DNA of 35,689 nucleotides from a bacterium (GTDB taxonomy: Bacteria > Bacillota > Clostridia > Lachnospirales > Lachnospiraceae): contig JAQYAI010000158.1 in NCBI GenBank assembly GCA_029227655.1, forward strand, positions 1 to 35,689, in the 5' to 3' direction. The stretch's first letter is position 1. Each line of letters opens with the position of its first letter. Both the position numbers and the translations under genes were made by a program. Under the pieces are notes generated by a model. The model was not told the origin of the DNA. It worked only from the letters and a program-made list of their open reading frames with translations, and did not search any database. Shown in pieces: positions 27,611 to 35,689 of the stretch.

Positions 27611-27747
27611 TTCCTGTGAGAGAATTGTACATAGTAAATTTTACGATGTCATAGTCGCCGAAGGTGCAAGTTTTTCTTGGGTTACAAGCGTTCCGAGAAG
27701 AATGAAACTCTCAGGCAAAAGGAGTAGGAGAGGTACTACACTCTGAA
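27611..27747 (+). ncRNA. Glycine riboswitch, single recognisable aptamer
   Basis: P1 5' strand CCTGTGAGAG, conserved core GTCGCCGAAGGTGCAAG, then GAAACTCTCAGGCAAAAGGAGTAG...CTACACTCTG. Lies upstream of grdX. Boundaries approximate. Confidence 0.93.
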
Positions 27748-27772
27748 TCCTAAGCTTATAGATGTGGAAACA

Positions 27773-27812
27773 GAAGGGGCAATGAGACGTGAGTTTTGAT
27801 TGCTCCTTTTTT
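27773..27812 (+). terminator. Expression-platform terminator of the glycine riboswitch
   Basis: AAGGGGCAAT / ATTGCTCCTT stem (one G-U) followed by TTTTTT (through about 27812), upstream of grdX. Confidence 0.8.
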
Positions 27813-27868
27813 AAGGCATTGAATGAGTACGGAGACAGGGGAGAAAAAAGAATTTGGAAGGTAGCAGC

Positions 27869-28255
27869 ATGGACAAACGATTTATTATTATTACAAACAA
27901 TACTATGGTAAGAGACGAATTTGAAGGCAAATACCAGGTAGAGTACGAAGATCTTTCTTATGAAGATACTCTTAAGAAAGTTCGTGACAGAGTTCAGGAA
28001 GGATATAAACTCTTGACACATCCCCTGTCTGGGAGTGTAAAACCTAATGAGACTCCATATAAATCGGTTATGATTTCAGCGCATCCTGAAAAATTAGACT
28101 TTCAATCACTGGATATCATCGAAAGGGCTATCCATTCATGTGGAAAGTTCGCGTTCAGGTCGGACAAGTACCGGCCGGAAGTGTACGAAGATTTTCGGAC
28201 GATTGATTTTACTCTTATCTCGAGTGCAATCCCGTCAACGGATTTTCTTAAGTAA
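27869..28255 (+). CDS. grdX: GrdX family protein
   Basis: MDKRFIIITNNTMVRDEFEGKYQVEYEDLSYEDTLKKVRDRVQEGYKLLTHPLSGSVKPNETPYKSVMIS. First gene of the grd cluster. ATG 27869 follows GGAAGG. Confidence 0.88.
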   Translation: MDKRFIIITNNTMVRDEFEGKYQVEYEDLSYEDTLKKVRDRVQEGYKLLTHPLSGSVKPNETPYKSVMISAHPEKLDFQSLDIIERAIHSCGKFAFRSDKYRPEVYEDFRTIDFTLISSAIPSTDFLK

Positions 28256-28330
28256 GAGTAAAGCAACTTAAGGGCAACTAAAGCGAAAGCTTTTGAAATG
28301 CAAATTATTTATTTAAGGAGGGAATTTACA

Positions 28331-29611
28331 GTGAAGTTAGAAATGGGTCATATTTTCATTAACGACATTCAGTTTGGTGAAGTTTCTAAAATTGAAAACG
28401 GAGTACTTTACGTTGCTGAAGAAGCTGTAAGAGAAATCGTTCTTGAGGACGAAAAAATTAAGAGTGTAAGTTTTGACATCGCAAGACCAGGCGAAAGCGT
28501 TCGTATTACACCAGTTAAAGACGTTATCGAACCACGTTGCAAAGTTGAAGGAAAAGGCGGAATTTTCCCAGGCGTTATCGCTAAAGTAGATACAGTCGGA
28601 TCTGGTAAGACATACGCATTAAAAGGAATGGCAGTAGTAACAGCTGGTAAGATCGTTGGTTTCCAGGAAGGTATCATCGATATGACAGGCCTTGGTGCAC
28701 AGTACACACCATTCTCTAAATTAAACAACTTCGTAATGGTTTGCGAACCAGTTGATGGAATCAAACCACACGATTATGAAAAAGCAGTTCGTCTTGCAGG
28801 TTTCAGAGTAGCTTGCTACCTTGGAGAATTATCTCGCGATTTAACACCAGACGAAACAAAAGTTTATGAAACATATGGAATCATGGAAGGAAAGGAAAAA
28901 TATCCAGATCTTCCACGTGTAGCTTATGTACAGATGTTACAGAGCCAGGGACTTCTTCATGACACATACGTATATGGCGTAGATGCTAAGAAGATCGTTC
29001 CAACAATCATGCATCCAACAGAAGTTATGGACGGTGCTATCGTTTCTGGTAACTGTGTATCAGCTTGTGACAAAAACCCAACATACGTTCATTTAAACAA
29101 CCCAGTTGTTCATGACTTATTCGAAGAACACGGAAAAACAATTAACTTCGTTTGCCATATCATCACAAACGAAAACGTTTACCTTGCAGATAAAATGCGT
29201 TCTTCAGACTGGACAGCTAAACTTTGCCGTTTCTTAGACCTTGATGCTGTAATCGTATCACAGGAAGGATTCGGTAACCCAGATACTGACCTTATCATGA
29301 ACACAAAGAAAATCGAAGCTGAAGGCGTTAAGACAGTAATCATCACAGATGAATACGCTGGACGTGACGGAAAATCTCAGTCATTAGCTGACTCAGATCC
29401 ATCAGCAGACGCAGTAGTAACAGGTGGTAACGCTAACCAGTTAATCACTCTTCCTAAACTTGACAAAGTAATCGGAACACTTGATTATGTAAATGTAATC
29501 GCAGGTGCTTCTGACCACACACTTCAGGAAGATGGTTCTCTTGTAGTAGAACTTCAGGTATTAACAGGCGCTACAAACGAAACAGGATTCAACTTGTTAA
29601 GTGCACGATAG
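28331..29611 (+). CDS. grdE: Glycine reductase complex component B, alpha/beta subunit proprotein
   Basis: GTG 28331 right after AAGGAGGG. M(V)KLEMGHIFINDIQFGE, and VSGNCVSACDKNPTYVHLNNPV with the Asn-Cys proprotein processing site. Confidence 0.95.
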   Translation: MKLEMGHIFINDIQFGEVSKIENGVLYVAEEAVREIVLEDEKIKSVSFDIARPGESVRITPVKDVIEPRCKVEGKGGIFPGVIAKVDTVGSGKTYALKGMAVVTAGKIVGFQEGIIDMTGLGAQYTPFSKLNNFVMVCEPVDGIKPHDYEKAVRLAGFRVACYLGELSRDLTPDETKVYETYGIMEGKEKYPDLPRVAYVQMLQSQGLLHDTYVYGVDAKKIVPTIMHPTEVMDGAIVSGNCVSACDKNPTYVHLNNPVVHDLFEEHGKTINFVCHIITNENVYLADKMRSSDWTAKLCRFLDLDAVIVSQEGFGNPDTDLIMNTKKIEAEGVKTVIITDEYAGRDGKSQSLADSDPSADAVVTGGNANQLITLPKLDKVIGTLDYVNVIAGASDHTLQEDGSLVVELQVLTGATNETGFNLLSAR

Positions 29612-29631
29612 AATAGGGAGGACGTATAGTA

Positions 29632-30942
29632 ATGAGTAAGATTAAAGTTGTACATTATATCAATCAGTTCTTCGCTAATATCGGTGGAGAAGAAATGGCA
29701 CATGTGCCAGCTGAAATCCGTGTTGGAGAAAAGATCGGTCCAGGTCTTGCTTTAGCACAGGCATTCGGAGAAGAAGCAGAAATCGTAGCTACAGTTATCT
29801 GCGGTGACTCTTACTTCAATGAAAATTTGGATAAAGCTAAGGCTGAAATCCTTGAAATGATCAAATCACAGAACCCAGATATCGTAGTTGCTGGACCAGC
29901 ATTCAACGCTGGACGTTACGGTGTTGCTTGTGGTACAGTTTGTGAAATGGTTCAGGAAGAACTTGGAATCCCAACTGTAACAGGTATGTATGCAGAAAAT
30001 CCAGGTGCTGATATGTTCAAGAATAAGGTATATACATGCCCAACAAAGAACAGTGCAGCTGGTATGAGAGATGCTGTTAAGAAAATGGCACCACTCGCTC
30101 TTAAACTCGCTAAAGGTGAACCAATTGGTGCTTCTTGCGAAGATGGATATATGCCAAACGGAACACGTGTTAACTTATTCGAAAAAGAACGTGGATCTAA
30201 GAGAGCTGTTAAAATGCTTCTTAAGAAACTCGCAGGCAAACCATTCGAAACAGAATTCCCAATGCCAACATTCGACAGAGTTGAACCAGCAGCTGCAGTT
30301 AAAGATCTCAGCAAAGCTACAATTGCACTCTGTACTTCAGGTGGTATTGTACCAAAAGGAAACCCAGACCATATCGAATCATCAAATGCTACAAGATATG
30401 GTGAATATGACATTACAGGCGTAATGGATCTTACAGAAGACACATATGAAACAGCTCATGGTGGATATGATCCAGTATACGCTAACGAAGATGCTGACCG
30501 TGTACTTCCAGTAGACGTTCTTCGTGAAATGGAATCAAAAGGAATTATTGGAAAATTACACAACAAGTTCTATACAACAGTTGGTAATGGTACAGCTGTA
30601 AAATCTGCTAGAGCATTCGCTGATGAATACGCTCAGAAATTACTTGCAGATGGCGTAGATGCTGTAATCATGACTTCTACTTGAGGTACTTGTACACGTT
30701 GCGGTGCAACAATGGTAAAAGGTATCGAAGCTACAGGTCTTCCAGTAGTTCACTTATGTACAGTAACTCCTATCTCTATGACAGTAGGAGCTAACAGAAT
30801 CGTTCCAACTATTGCTATTCCACATCCACTTGGAAATCCAGCATTAGATAAAGACGAAGAATATGCATTACGTTACAAATTAGTAGAAAAAGGTCTTCAG
30901 GCTTTAGCTACTCCAGTTGACGGACAGACAATCTTCGAATAA
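29632..30942 (+). CDS. grdB: Glycine reductase complex component B gamma subunit, selenoprotein (in-frame UGA = Sec at 30682-30684)
   Basis: 350-codon ORF ends at TGA 30684, and the same frame continues GTCTRCGATMVKGIEATGLPVVHLCTVTPISMTVGANRIVPT...TIFE to TAA 30942. The VIMTSTUGTCTRCGATM context is the GrdB Sec site. Confidence 0.97.
30682..30711 (+). promoter_or_regulatory. Candidate bacterial SECIS element of grdB
   Basis: UGA 30682-30684 followed by hairpin GTTGC (30698-30702), loop GGT, GCAAC (30706-30710). The apical loop is about 19-21 nt after UGA and contains G. Confidence 0.7.
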
Positions 30943-30975
30943 TCTTAATTTATGAATTAAAAAGGAGAAAACGTT

Positions 30976-31923
30976 ATGAGCAAAGTTTATGACGTGATCG
31001 TCCTCGGAGCAGGACCAGCAGGATTAGCTGCTGGTCTCTATGCAGGACGTGCCCGCCTTTCAGTATTAATTATTGAAAAAGGTCAGGACGGTGGACAGAT
31101 CGCCATCACAGATGAAATCGAAAACTATCCAGGACAGACAGTAGAAGGAGAAAGTGGTCCTTCTCTGATCGCTCGTATGACACAGCAGTGTGAAAAATTT
31201 GGTTGCGAACGTGTTTCTGATACAATCAATGAAGTTGAACTTGAAGGAGCTGTTAAAGTTCTTAAGAGTTCAAAAGGAGAATATCACGGAAAAACTGTAA
31301 TCATCGCTACTGGTGCCTTCGCTAGACCAATTGGATGTAAAGGTGAAAAAGAATTTTTAGGTAGAGGTGTATCTTACTGTGCAACATGTGATGCTAACTT
31401 CTTTGAAGATTTCGAAGTATTCGTAGTTGGTGGTGGGGATTCAGCTGTAGAAGAAGCTATGTACCTTACTAAATTTGCTAGAAAAGTTACTATTATTCAC
31501 AGACGTAATGAACTTCGTGCTGCTAAATCTATTCAGGAAAAAGCATTTAAGAACGAAAAACTTCATTTTATGTGGGATACAGTTGTAGAAGAAGTAGGCG
31601 GAGATGGCATGCTTTCTACTATGACAGTTAAGAATGTTAAAACTGGTGAAACAACAGTTATTAACGCTGATGAAGAAGACGGCTTAATGGGCGTATTCGG
31701 ATTTATTGGAACAATCCCTAACACAAAGATTTTTGAAGGAACTAACCTTAAACTTGATGAAAGAGGATACATTCCTACAGATGATAACATGCATACAAAT
31801 ATTCCAGGTGTATTTGCAGCTGGTGATGTTCGTGTTAAGAGTCTTCGTCAGGTTGTTACAGCTGCTGCTGATGGCGCTATTGCTACAACACAGGCTGAAG
31901 CTTACCTTAATAGCTTAGAATAA
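30976..31923 (+). CDS. trxB: Thioredoxin-disulfide reductase
   Basis: VIVLGAGPAGLAAGLYAGRARL, VSYCATCDANFFEDFEVFVVGGGDSAVEEAMYLTKFARKVTIIHRR, GVFAAGDVR. Confidence 0.95.
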   Translation: MSKVYDVIVLGAGPAGLAAGLYAGRARLSVLIIEKGQDGGQIAITDEIENYPGQTVEGESGPSLIARMTQQCEKFGCERVSDTINEVELEGAVKVLKSSKGEYHGKTVIIATGAFARPIGCKGEKEFLGRGVSYCATCDANFFEDFEVFVVGGGDSAVEEAMYLTKFARKVTIIHRRNELRAAKSIQEKAFKNEKLHFMWDTVVEEVGGDGMLSTMTVKNVKTGETTVINADEEDGLMGVFGFIGTIPNTKIFEGTNLKLDERGYIPTDDNMHTNIPGVFAAGDVRVKSLRQVVTAAADGAIATTQAEAYLNSLE

Positions 31924-31951
31924 TTTATAGAAGTTCAGGAGGAACAGTAAA

Positions 31952-32272
31952 ATGTTAGAAGTAGATAAAAATACGTTCAAAACAGAAGTATTAGAAGGTG
32001 AAGGATATGTTTTCGTAGATTTCTACGGCGATGGATGTGTACCATGTCAGGCATTAATGCCACACGTACATGCATTAGCTGATAAATATCATGATTCTAA
32101 TTTGAAATTCACTGCTATGAACACAACAAAAGCTCGTCGTGTAGCTATCGCACAGGGAATCTTAGGACTTCCAGTTATGGCTATTTACAAAGATGGAGAA
32201 AAAGTTGAAGAATTAGTGAAAGATGCTTGTACTCCAGAAAGTATTACAGCAATGGTTGAAAAATACGTTTAA
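31952..32272 (+). CDS. trxA: Thioredoxin family protein with GCVPC active site (glycine reductase-associated)
   Basis: [66 protein letters not shown]. Adjacent to trxB inside the grd cluster. Confidence 0.92.
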   Translation: MLEVDKNTFKTEVLEGEGYVFVDFYGDGCVPCQALMPHVHALADKYHDSNLKFTAMNTTKARRVAIAQGILGLPVMAIYKDGEKVEELVKDACTPESITAMVEKYV

Positions 32273-32399
32273 TTCGTAGTTTTTGACTAAAGATAATGCG
32301 TATTAAGCTGAAAGGCTTTTTACGGAGGGCAGTAAGCGAGTCCTCTATATAAAAAAACAAAAAAATTATATTAAATTGAAGGGAAGGAGGAAAAATAAC

Positions 32400-32873
32400 A
32401 TGGCAATTTTAGAAGGTAAAAAAGTTATCATTATTGGAGACCGTGATGGTGTTCCAGGACCAGCTATCGCAGAATGTGCAAAGACAGCTGGAGCTGAAGT
32501 TATTTTTTCAACAACAGAATGTTTCGTCTGAACTAGCGCAGGCGCAATGGATCTTGAAAATCAGAAAAGGGTAAAAGAATTCGCAGAAGAATTCGGTCCA
32601 GAAAACCTCGTAGTATTACTTGGTGCAGCTGAAGGCGAAGGTGCAGGACTTGCTGCAGAAACAGTAACAGCAGGTGACCCTACATTTGCAGGTCCATTGA
32701 CAGGAGTCCAGCTTGGACTTACAACATATCATGTATGTGAACCAGAAGTTAAGGAAGAATTTGACGAAGCTGTTTACGATGAACAGGTTGGTATGATGGA
32801 AATGGTACTCGACGTTGATGATATCGTAAGCGAAATGTCAGCTATCCGTGATGAATACTGTAAGTATTTATAG
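32400..32873 (+). CDS. grdA: Glycine/sarcosine/betaine reductase selenoprotein A (in-frame UGA = Sec44 at 32529-32531)
   Basis: ATG 32400 with [80 protein letters not shown] is in frame (offset 129 nt). The ORF track shows only the 108-aa 3' part. Confidence 0.97.
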
Positions 32874-32905
32874 AAAATAAAATTTGAAACACTATTTCGG
32901 ATTTT

Positions 32906-32943
32906 GGGCGGTGATGTAGATACTTACCTCACCGCCCTTTTGT
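32906..32943 (+). terminator. Intrinsic terminator after grdA
   Basis: GGGCGGTGA (32906-32914) / TCACCGCCC (32929-32937) followed by TTTTGTT. Confidence 0.88.
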
Positions 32944-32953
32944 TATGATAAAA

Positions 32954-32975
32954 CCTAAATCCGTAGGGGTTTAGG
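32954..32975. repeat. 9-bp hairpin between the grdA terminator and the grdC promoter
   Basis: CCTAAATCC (32954-32962), loop GTAG, GGGTTTAGG (32967-32975), with one T-G wobble. Confidence 0.65.
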
Positions 32976-32979
32976 CTTA

Positions 32980-33009
32980 TTGTGTATCCTATATTAATAA
33001 ATGTATAAT
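32980..33009 (+). promoter_or_regulatory. Candidate internal promoter for grdCD
   Basis: TTGTGT (32980-32985), 18-nt spacer, TATAAT (33004-33009), after a terminator and 33 nt before grdC. Confidence 0.6.
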
Positions 33010-33041
33010 TAGGATAAATAAAAGAAAGGTGGACACTTACG

Positions 33042-34574
33042 ATGAACAGTGTAATTAAAGGAGCAAGTTATGTACTTGCACATACTCCTAGCATGGTATT
33101 ATTAAATGGTACAACTCAGACAACAGAAAAAATCGTTAACCCAGAATCTGAATACTTAAAAGAAGTACCAAATCACCTTCGTTCATACGAAGAATGTGTA
33201 AACTACTGGCCAAATCAGGTTTACATTGGTAACGCTCATCCAGACGAATTAGCAGAAGTAGAATTCCCATACTACGACAAAGTTAAAGAAGGTGCTGAAA
33301 GATACGGAAAATATGGTGAAATCATTCCAGAAGAAGAATTCCTTCTTTTAGTACAGGCTGTTGACGTGTTCGAAGTAGTTAAATTAGATAAAGATTTTGT
33401 TGCAGCTCATAAAGAAGCTTTCGCAGCTGACCCAATCATCACAGAAGATATCGTTGAAAAAGTTGAAGAAGGTATCGAATTAGCTGAAATCGAAAAATTA
33501 GTAAACGAAGAACATGCAGAACCACTTTGCTTTGCTGGCAAATTAGTTGGATGCGTTAAGAGAGCTCATGACGTTGATGTTAACCTTTCTGCTCATGTAA
33601 TGCATGAAAACTTAATGAGTAAAGCTACTAACGTACTTGCATTATTATATGGTGTAAGAAACGCTGGTATTGAAAAATCTGACATCGAATATGTAATCGA
33701 CTGTGCAGAAGAAGCTTGTGGTGATATGAATCAGAGAGGTGGCGGTAACTTCGCTAAAGCTGCTGCTGAAATTGCAGGACTTGTAAATGCAACAGGATCT
33801 GATACACGTGGATTCTGTGCAGGACCTTCTCATGCATTAGTAGAAGCTGCAGCACTTGTTGCTTCAGGTGCTTACAAATGTGTAGCTGTAACAGCTGGTG
33901 GATGTACAGCTAAATTAGGTATGAATGGTAAAGACCATGTGAAAAAAGGTCTTCCAATTCTTGAAGACTGCTTAGGTGGATTCTGTGTAATCATCGCTGA
34001 AAATGATGGTGTTAACCCAGAAATCAATCTTGAAATCCTTGGACGTCATACTGTAGGAACAGGATCTGCTCCACAGATGGTAATCGGAAGTCTTGTAGCT
34101 GATCCACTTGAAAGAAACGATATGAAGATTACTGATATCGATAAATTCTCTCCAGAAATGCAGAACCCAGATATCACAAAACCAGCAGGTGCCGGAGATG
34201 TTCCTCTTGCTAACTACAAGATGATCGGTGCTCTTGCAGTTAAACGTGGAGAACTTGATAAGAAAGAACTTGCTTCATTCCCAGCTAAACACGGTTTAAC
34301 AGGATGGGCTCCAACACAGGGACATATCCCATCAGGTGTTCCATATATCGGATTCGCCAGAGAAGATATCCTTGCTGGAAAGATCAAAAATGCTATGATC
34401 ATCGGAAAAGGATCATTATTCCTTGGACGTATGACAAACTTATTCGATGGATGTTCATTTGTAATCCAGGGCAACACTGGTGCACAGAACAACAGCGGAG
34501 TTTCTGAAGAAGAAGTAAAAGGATTAATCGCTAAAGCTATGAAAGATTTTGCTGCAACATTAATGGCAGAATAG
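33042..34574 (+). CDS. grdC: Glycine reductase complex component C beta subunit
   Basis: 510 aa. MNSVIKGASYVLAHTPSMVLLNGTTQTTEK...SDTRGFCAGPSHALVEAAALVASGAYKCVAVTAGGCTAKLGMNGKDHVKKGLPILEDCLGGFCVIIAEND. Confidence 0.95.
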   Translation: MNSVIKGASYVLAHTPSMVLLNGTTQTTEKIVNPESEYLKEVPNHLRSYEECVNYWPNQVYIGNAHPDELAEVEFPYYDKVKEGAERYGKYGEIIPEEEFLLLVQAVDVFEVVKLDKDFVAAHKEAFAADPIITEDIVEKVEEGIELAEIEKLVNEEHAEPLCFAGKLVGCVKRAHDVDVNLSAHVMHENLMSKATNVLALLYGVRNAGIEKSDIEYVIDCAEEACGDMNQRGGGNFAKAAAEIAGLVNATGSDTRGFCAGPSHALVEAAALVASGAYKCVAVTAGGCTAKLGMNGKDHVKKGLPILEDCLGGFCVIIAENDGVNPEINLEILGRHTVGTGSAPQMVIGSLVADPLERNDMKITDIDKFSPEMQNPDITKPAGAGDVPLANYKMIGALAVKRGELDKKELASFPAKHGLTGWAPTQGHIPSGVPYIGFAREDILAGKIKNAMIIGKGSLFLGRMTNLFDGCSFVIQGNTGAQNNSGVSEEEVKGLIAKAMKDFAATLMAE

Positions 34575-34589
34575 AGAGGTGGACTAATT

Positions 34590-35689
34590 ATGGCAAACGG
34601 AATTGAAAAAATTATTGCCAACACCTTTATGGAAATGGCTCAGGGATTAGAAACAGGAAGTTTCGGAAAACGTCCTAAAATCGCTTTAACAGGTATGGGT
34701 AGCGAACATGGCGAAGAAAACGCAATGGCAGCTGCTGTTGCTGCAGCTAAAGACGGTATTGATGTATATTACATCGGATCATTAGAAGCTGAAGGCGTTA
34801 TCACTGTAAAAGTTGCTGATGACGAAGAAGGCCATGACAAAATGGAAGAAATGCTCAAAAATGGTGAAATTGATGGTGCTGTAACAATGCACTTCCCATT
34901 CCCAATCGGTGTTTCTACTGTAGGACGTGTTGTTACACCAGCTAAAGGCAAAGAAATGTTTATTGCAAACACAACTGGTACATCAAGCACAGACCGTATC
35001 GAAGGTATGGTTAAGAACGCAGTATATGGTGTTATCGCTGCTAAAGCTTGTGGAAACCCAAATCCAACAGTTGGTATTTTAAATGTTGACGGTGCTCGTC
35101 AGACAGAAAAAGCTTTAAAACAGCTTTCTGAAAACGGATATCATATCGACTTCGCTGAATCAGGACGTGCTGATGGTGGATGCGTCATGAGAGGTAATGA
35201 TATTCTTCAGGCTTCACCAGATATTATGGTTACTGATTCATTGACAGGAAATATCCTTGTTAAGATGCTTTCTTCAGCTTGTACAGGTGGAAGCTTTGAA
35301 GCAACAGGATATGGATATGGTCCTGGAATCGGCGATGGATATGATCAGTTAGTTATGATCGTTTCTCGTGCATCAGGTGCTCCAGTTATCGCAAATGCAA
35401 TCCGTTATGCAGCTCAGCTCGTAAGAGGAAATGTATTTGAAGTGGCTAAAGCTGAATTCAAAGCAGCTAAGAAAGCTGGATTCAAAGAAATCTGCGAATC
35501 TGTAAAAGCAAAACCAGTAGCTGCTGCAGAAGAAGTAAAAGAACCACCAAAGGAAATCGTTACAGCTCAGATTCCTGGTGTAGAAGTTATGGACCTTGAA
35601 GATGCTGTTAAAGTACTCTGGAAAAATAATATCTACGCTGAAAGCGGAATGGGATGTACAGGTCCTATCATTCGTGTTTCTACAGCTAA
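34590..35689 (+). CDS. grdD: Glycine reductase complex component C alpha subunit, 3' end beyond the window
   Basis: ATG 34590 with SD GAGAGGTGG. MANGIEKIIANTFMEMAQGLETGSFGKRPKIALTGMGSEHGEENAMAAAVAAA...NNIYAESGMGCTGPIIRVSTA. Open to the last base (366 codons + 2 nt), so absent from the ORF track. Confidence 0.95.
   Translation, partial: MANGIEKIIANTFMEMAQGLETGSFGKRPKIALTGMGSEHGEENAMAAAVAAAKDGIDVYYIGSLEAEGVITVKVADDEEGHDKMEEMLKNGEIDGAVTMHFPFPIGVSTVGRVVTPAKGKEMFIANTTGTSSTDRIEGMVKNAVYGVIAAKACGNPNPTVGILNVDGARQTEKALKQLSENGYHIDFAESGRADGGCVMRGNDILQASPDIMVTDSLTGNILVKMLSSACTGGSFEATGYGYGPGIGDGYDQLVMIVSRASGAPVIANAIRYAAQLVRGNVFEVAKAEFKAAKKAGFKEICESVKAKPVAAAEEVKEPPKEIVTAQIPGVEVMDLEDAVKVLWKNNIYAESGMGCTGPIIRVSTA

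Noticed and set aside
27641-28021. 126-aa minus-strand ORF
   Set aside because: Runs antisense through the riboswitch and grdX, with no support.
30712-30942. Independent 76-aa protein
   Set aside because: It is the in-frame continuation of grdB after the Sec UGA.
35687-35689. TAA at the window end as the grdD stop codon
   Set aside because: Counting from ATG 34590, the last complete codon is GCT (35685-35687) and the final AA are the first two bases of an incomplete codon, so this TAA is out of frame.
1-35689. CRISPR arrays, tRNA/rRNA genes, transposases or prophage genes
   Set aside because: None seen on reading both strands: no regularly spaced direct repeats, no tRNA T-loop/acceptor pattern, and no transposase or integrase motif in the ORFs.

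Overview
The window reads as a chromosomal segment of a Gram-positive anaerobe, most likely a Lachnospiraceae/Clostridia member (inferred from gene content and codon style, no search run). From left to right it contains:
(1) A partial nitroreductase and an apparently 5'-truncated hexapeptide acetyltransferase, both on the minus strand.
(2) A purine/molybdo-hydroxylase cluster: FMN alpha-hydroxy-acid oxidizing protein with a Cys-rich N-terminus, NCS2 permease, and FAD, 2Fe-2S and Mo subunits of a xanthine-dehydrogenase-type enzyme. Na/Pi cotransporter, MATE, Dus and EamA genes follow.
(3) A pyrH-frr-uppS-cdsA-dxr-rseP block followed by greA and a nucleoside hydrolase.
(4) A convergent CobD/HisC-like aminotransferase.
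(5) A three-gene operon of unknown function with its own promoter and terminator: a 1097-aa DUF5717-like protein, a DUF5716-like degenerate Hsp70/actin-fold protein, and a TPR-like protein. This is the best candidate for an undescribed system.
(6) An AGCS amino-acid symporter.
(7) A glycine-riboswitch-controlled glycine reductase operon, grdX-grdE-grdB-trxB-trxA-grdA-grdC-grdD. Two in-frame UGA selenocysteine codons break the supplied ORF track, and grdD runs off the window end.
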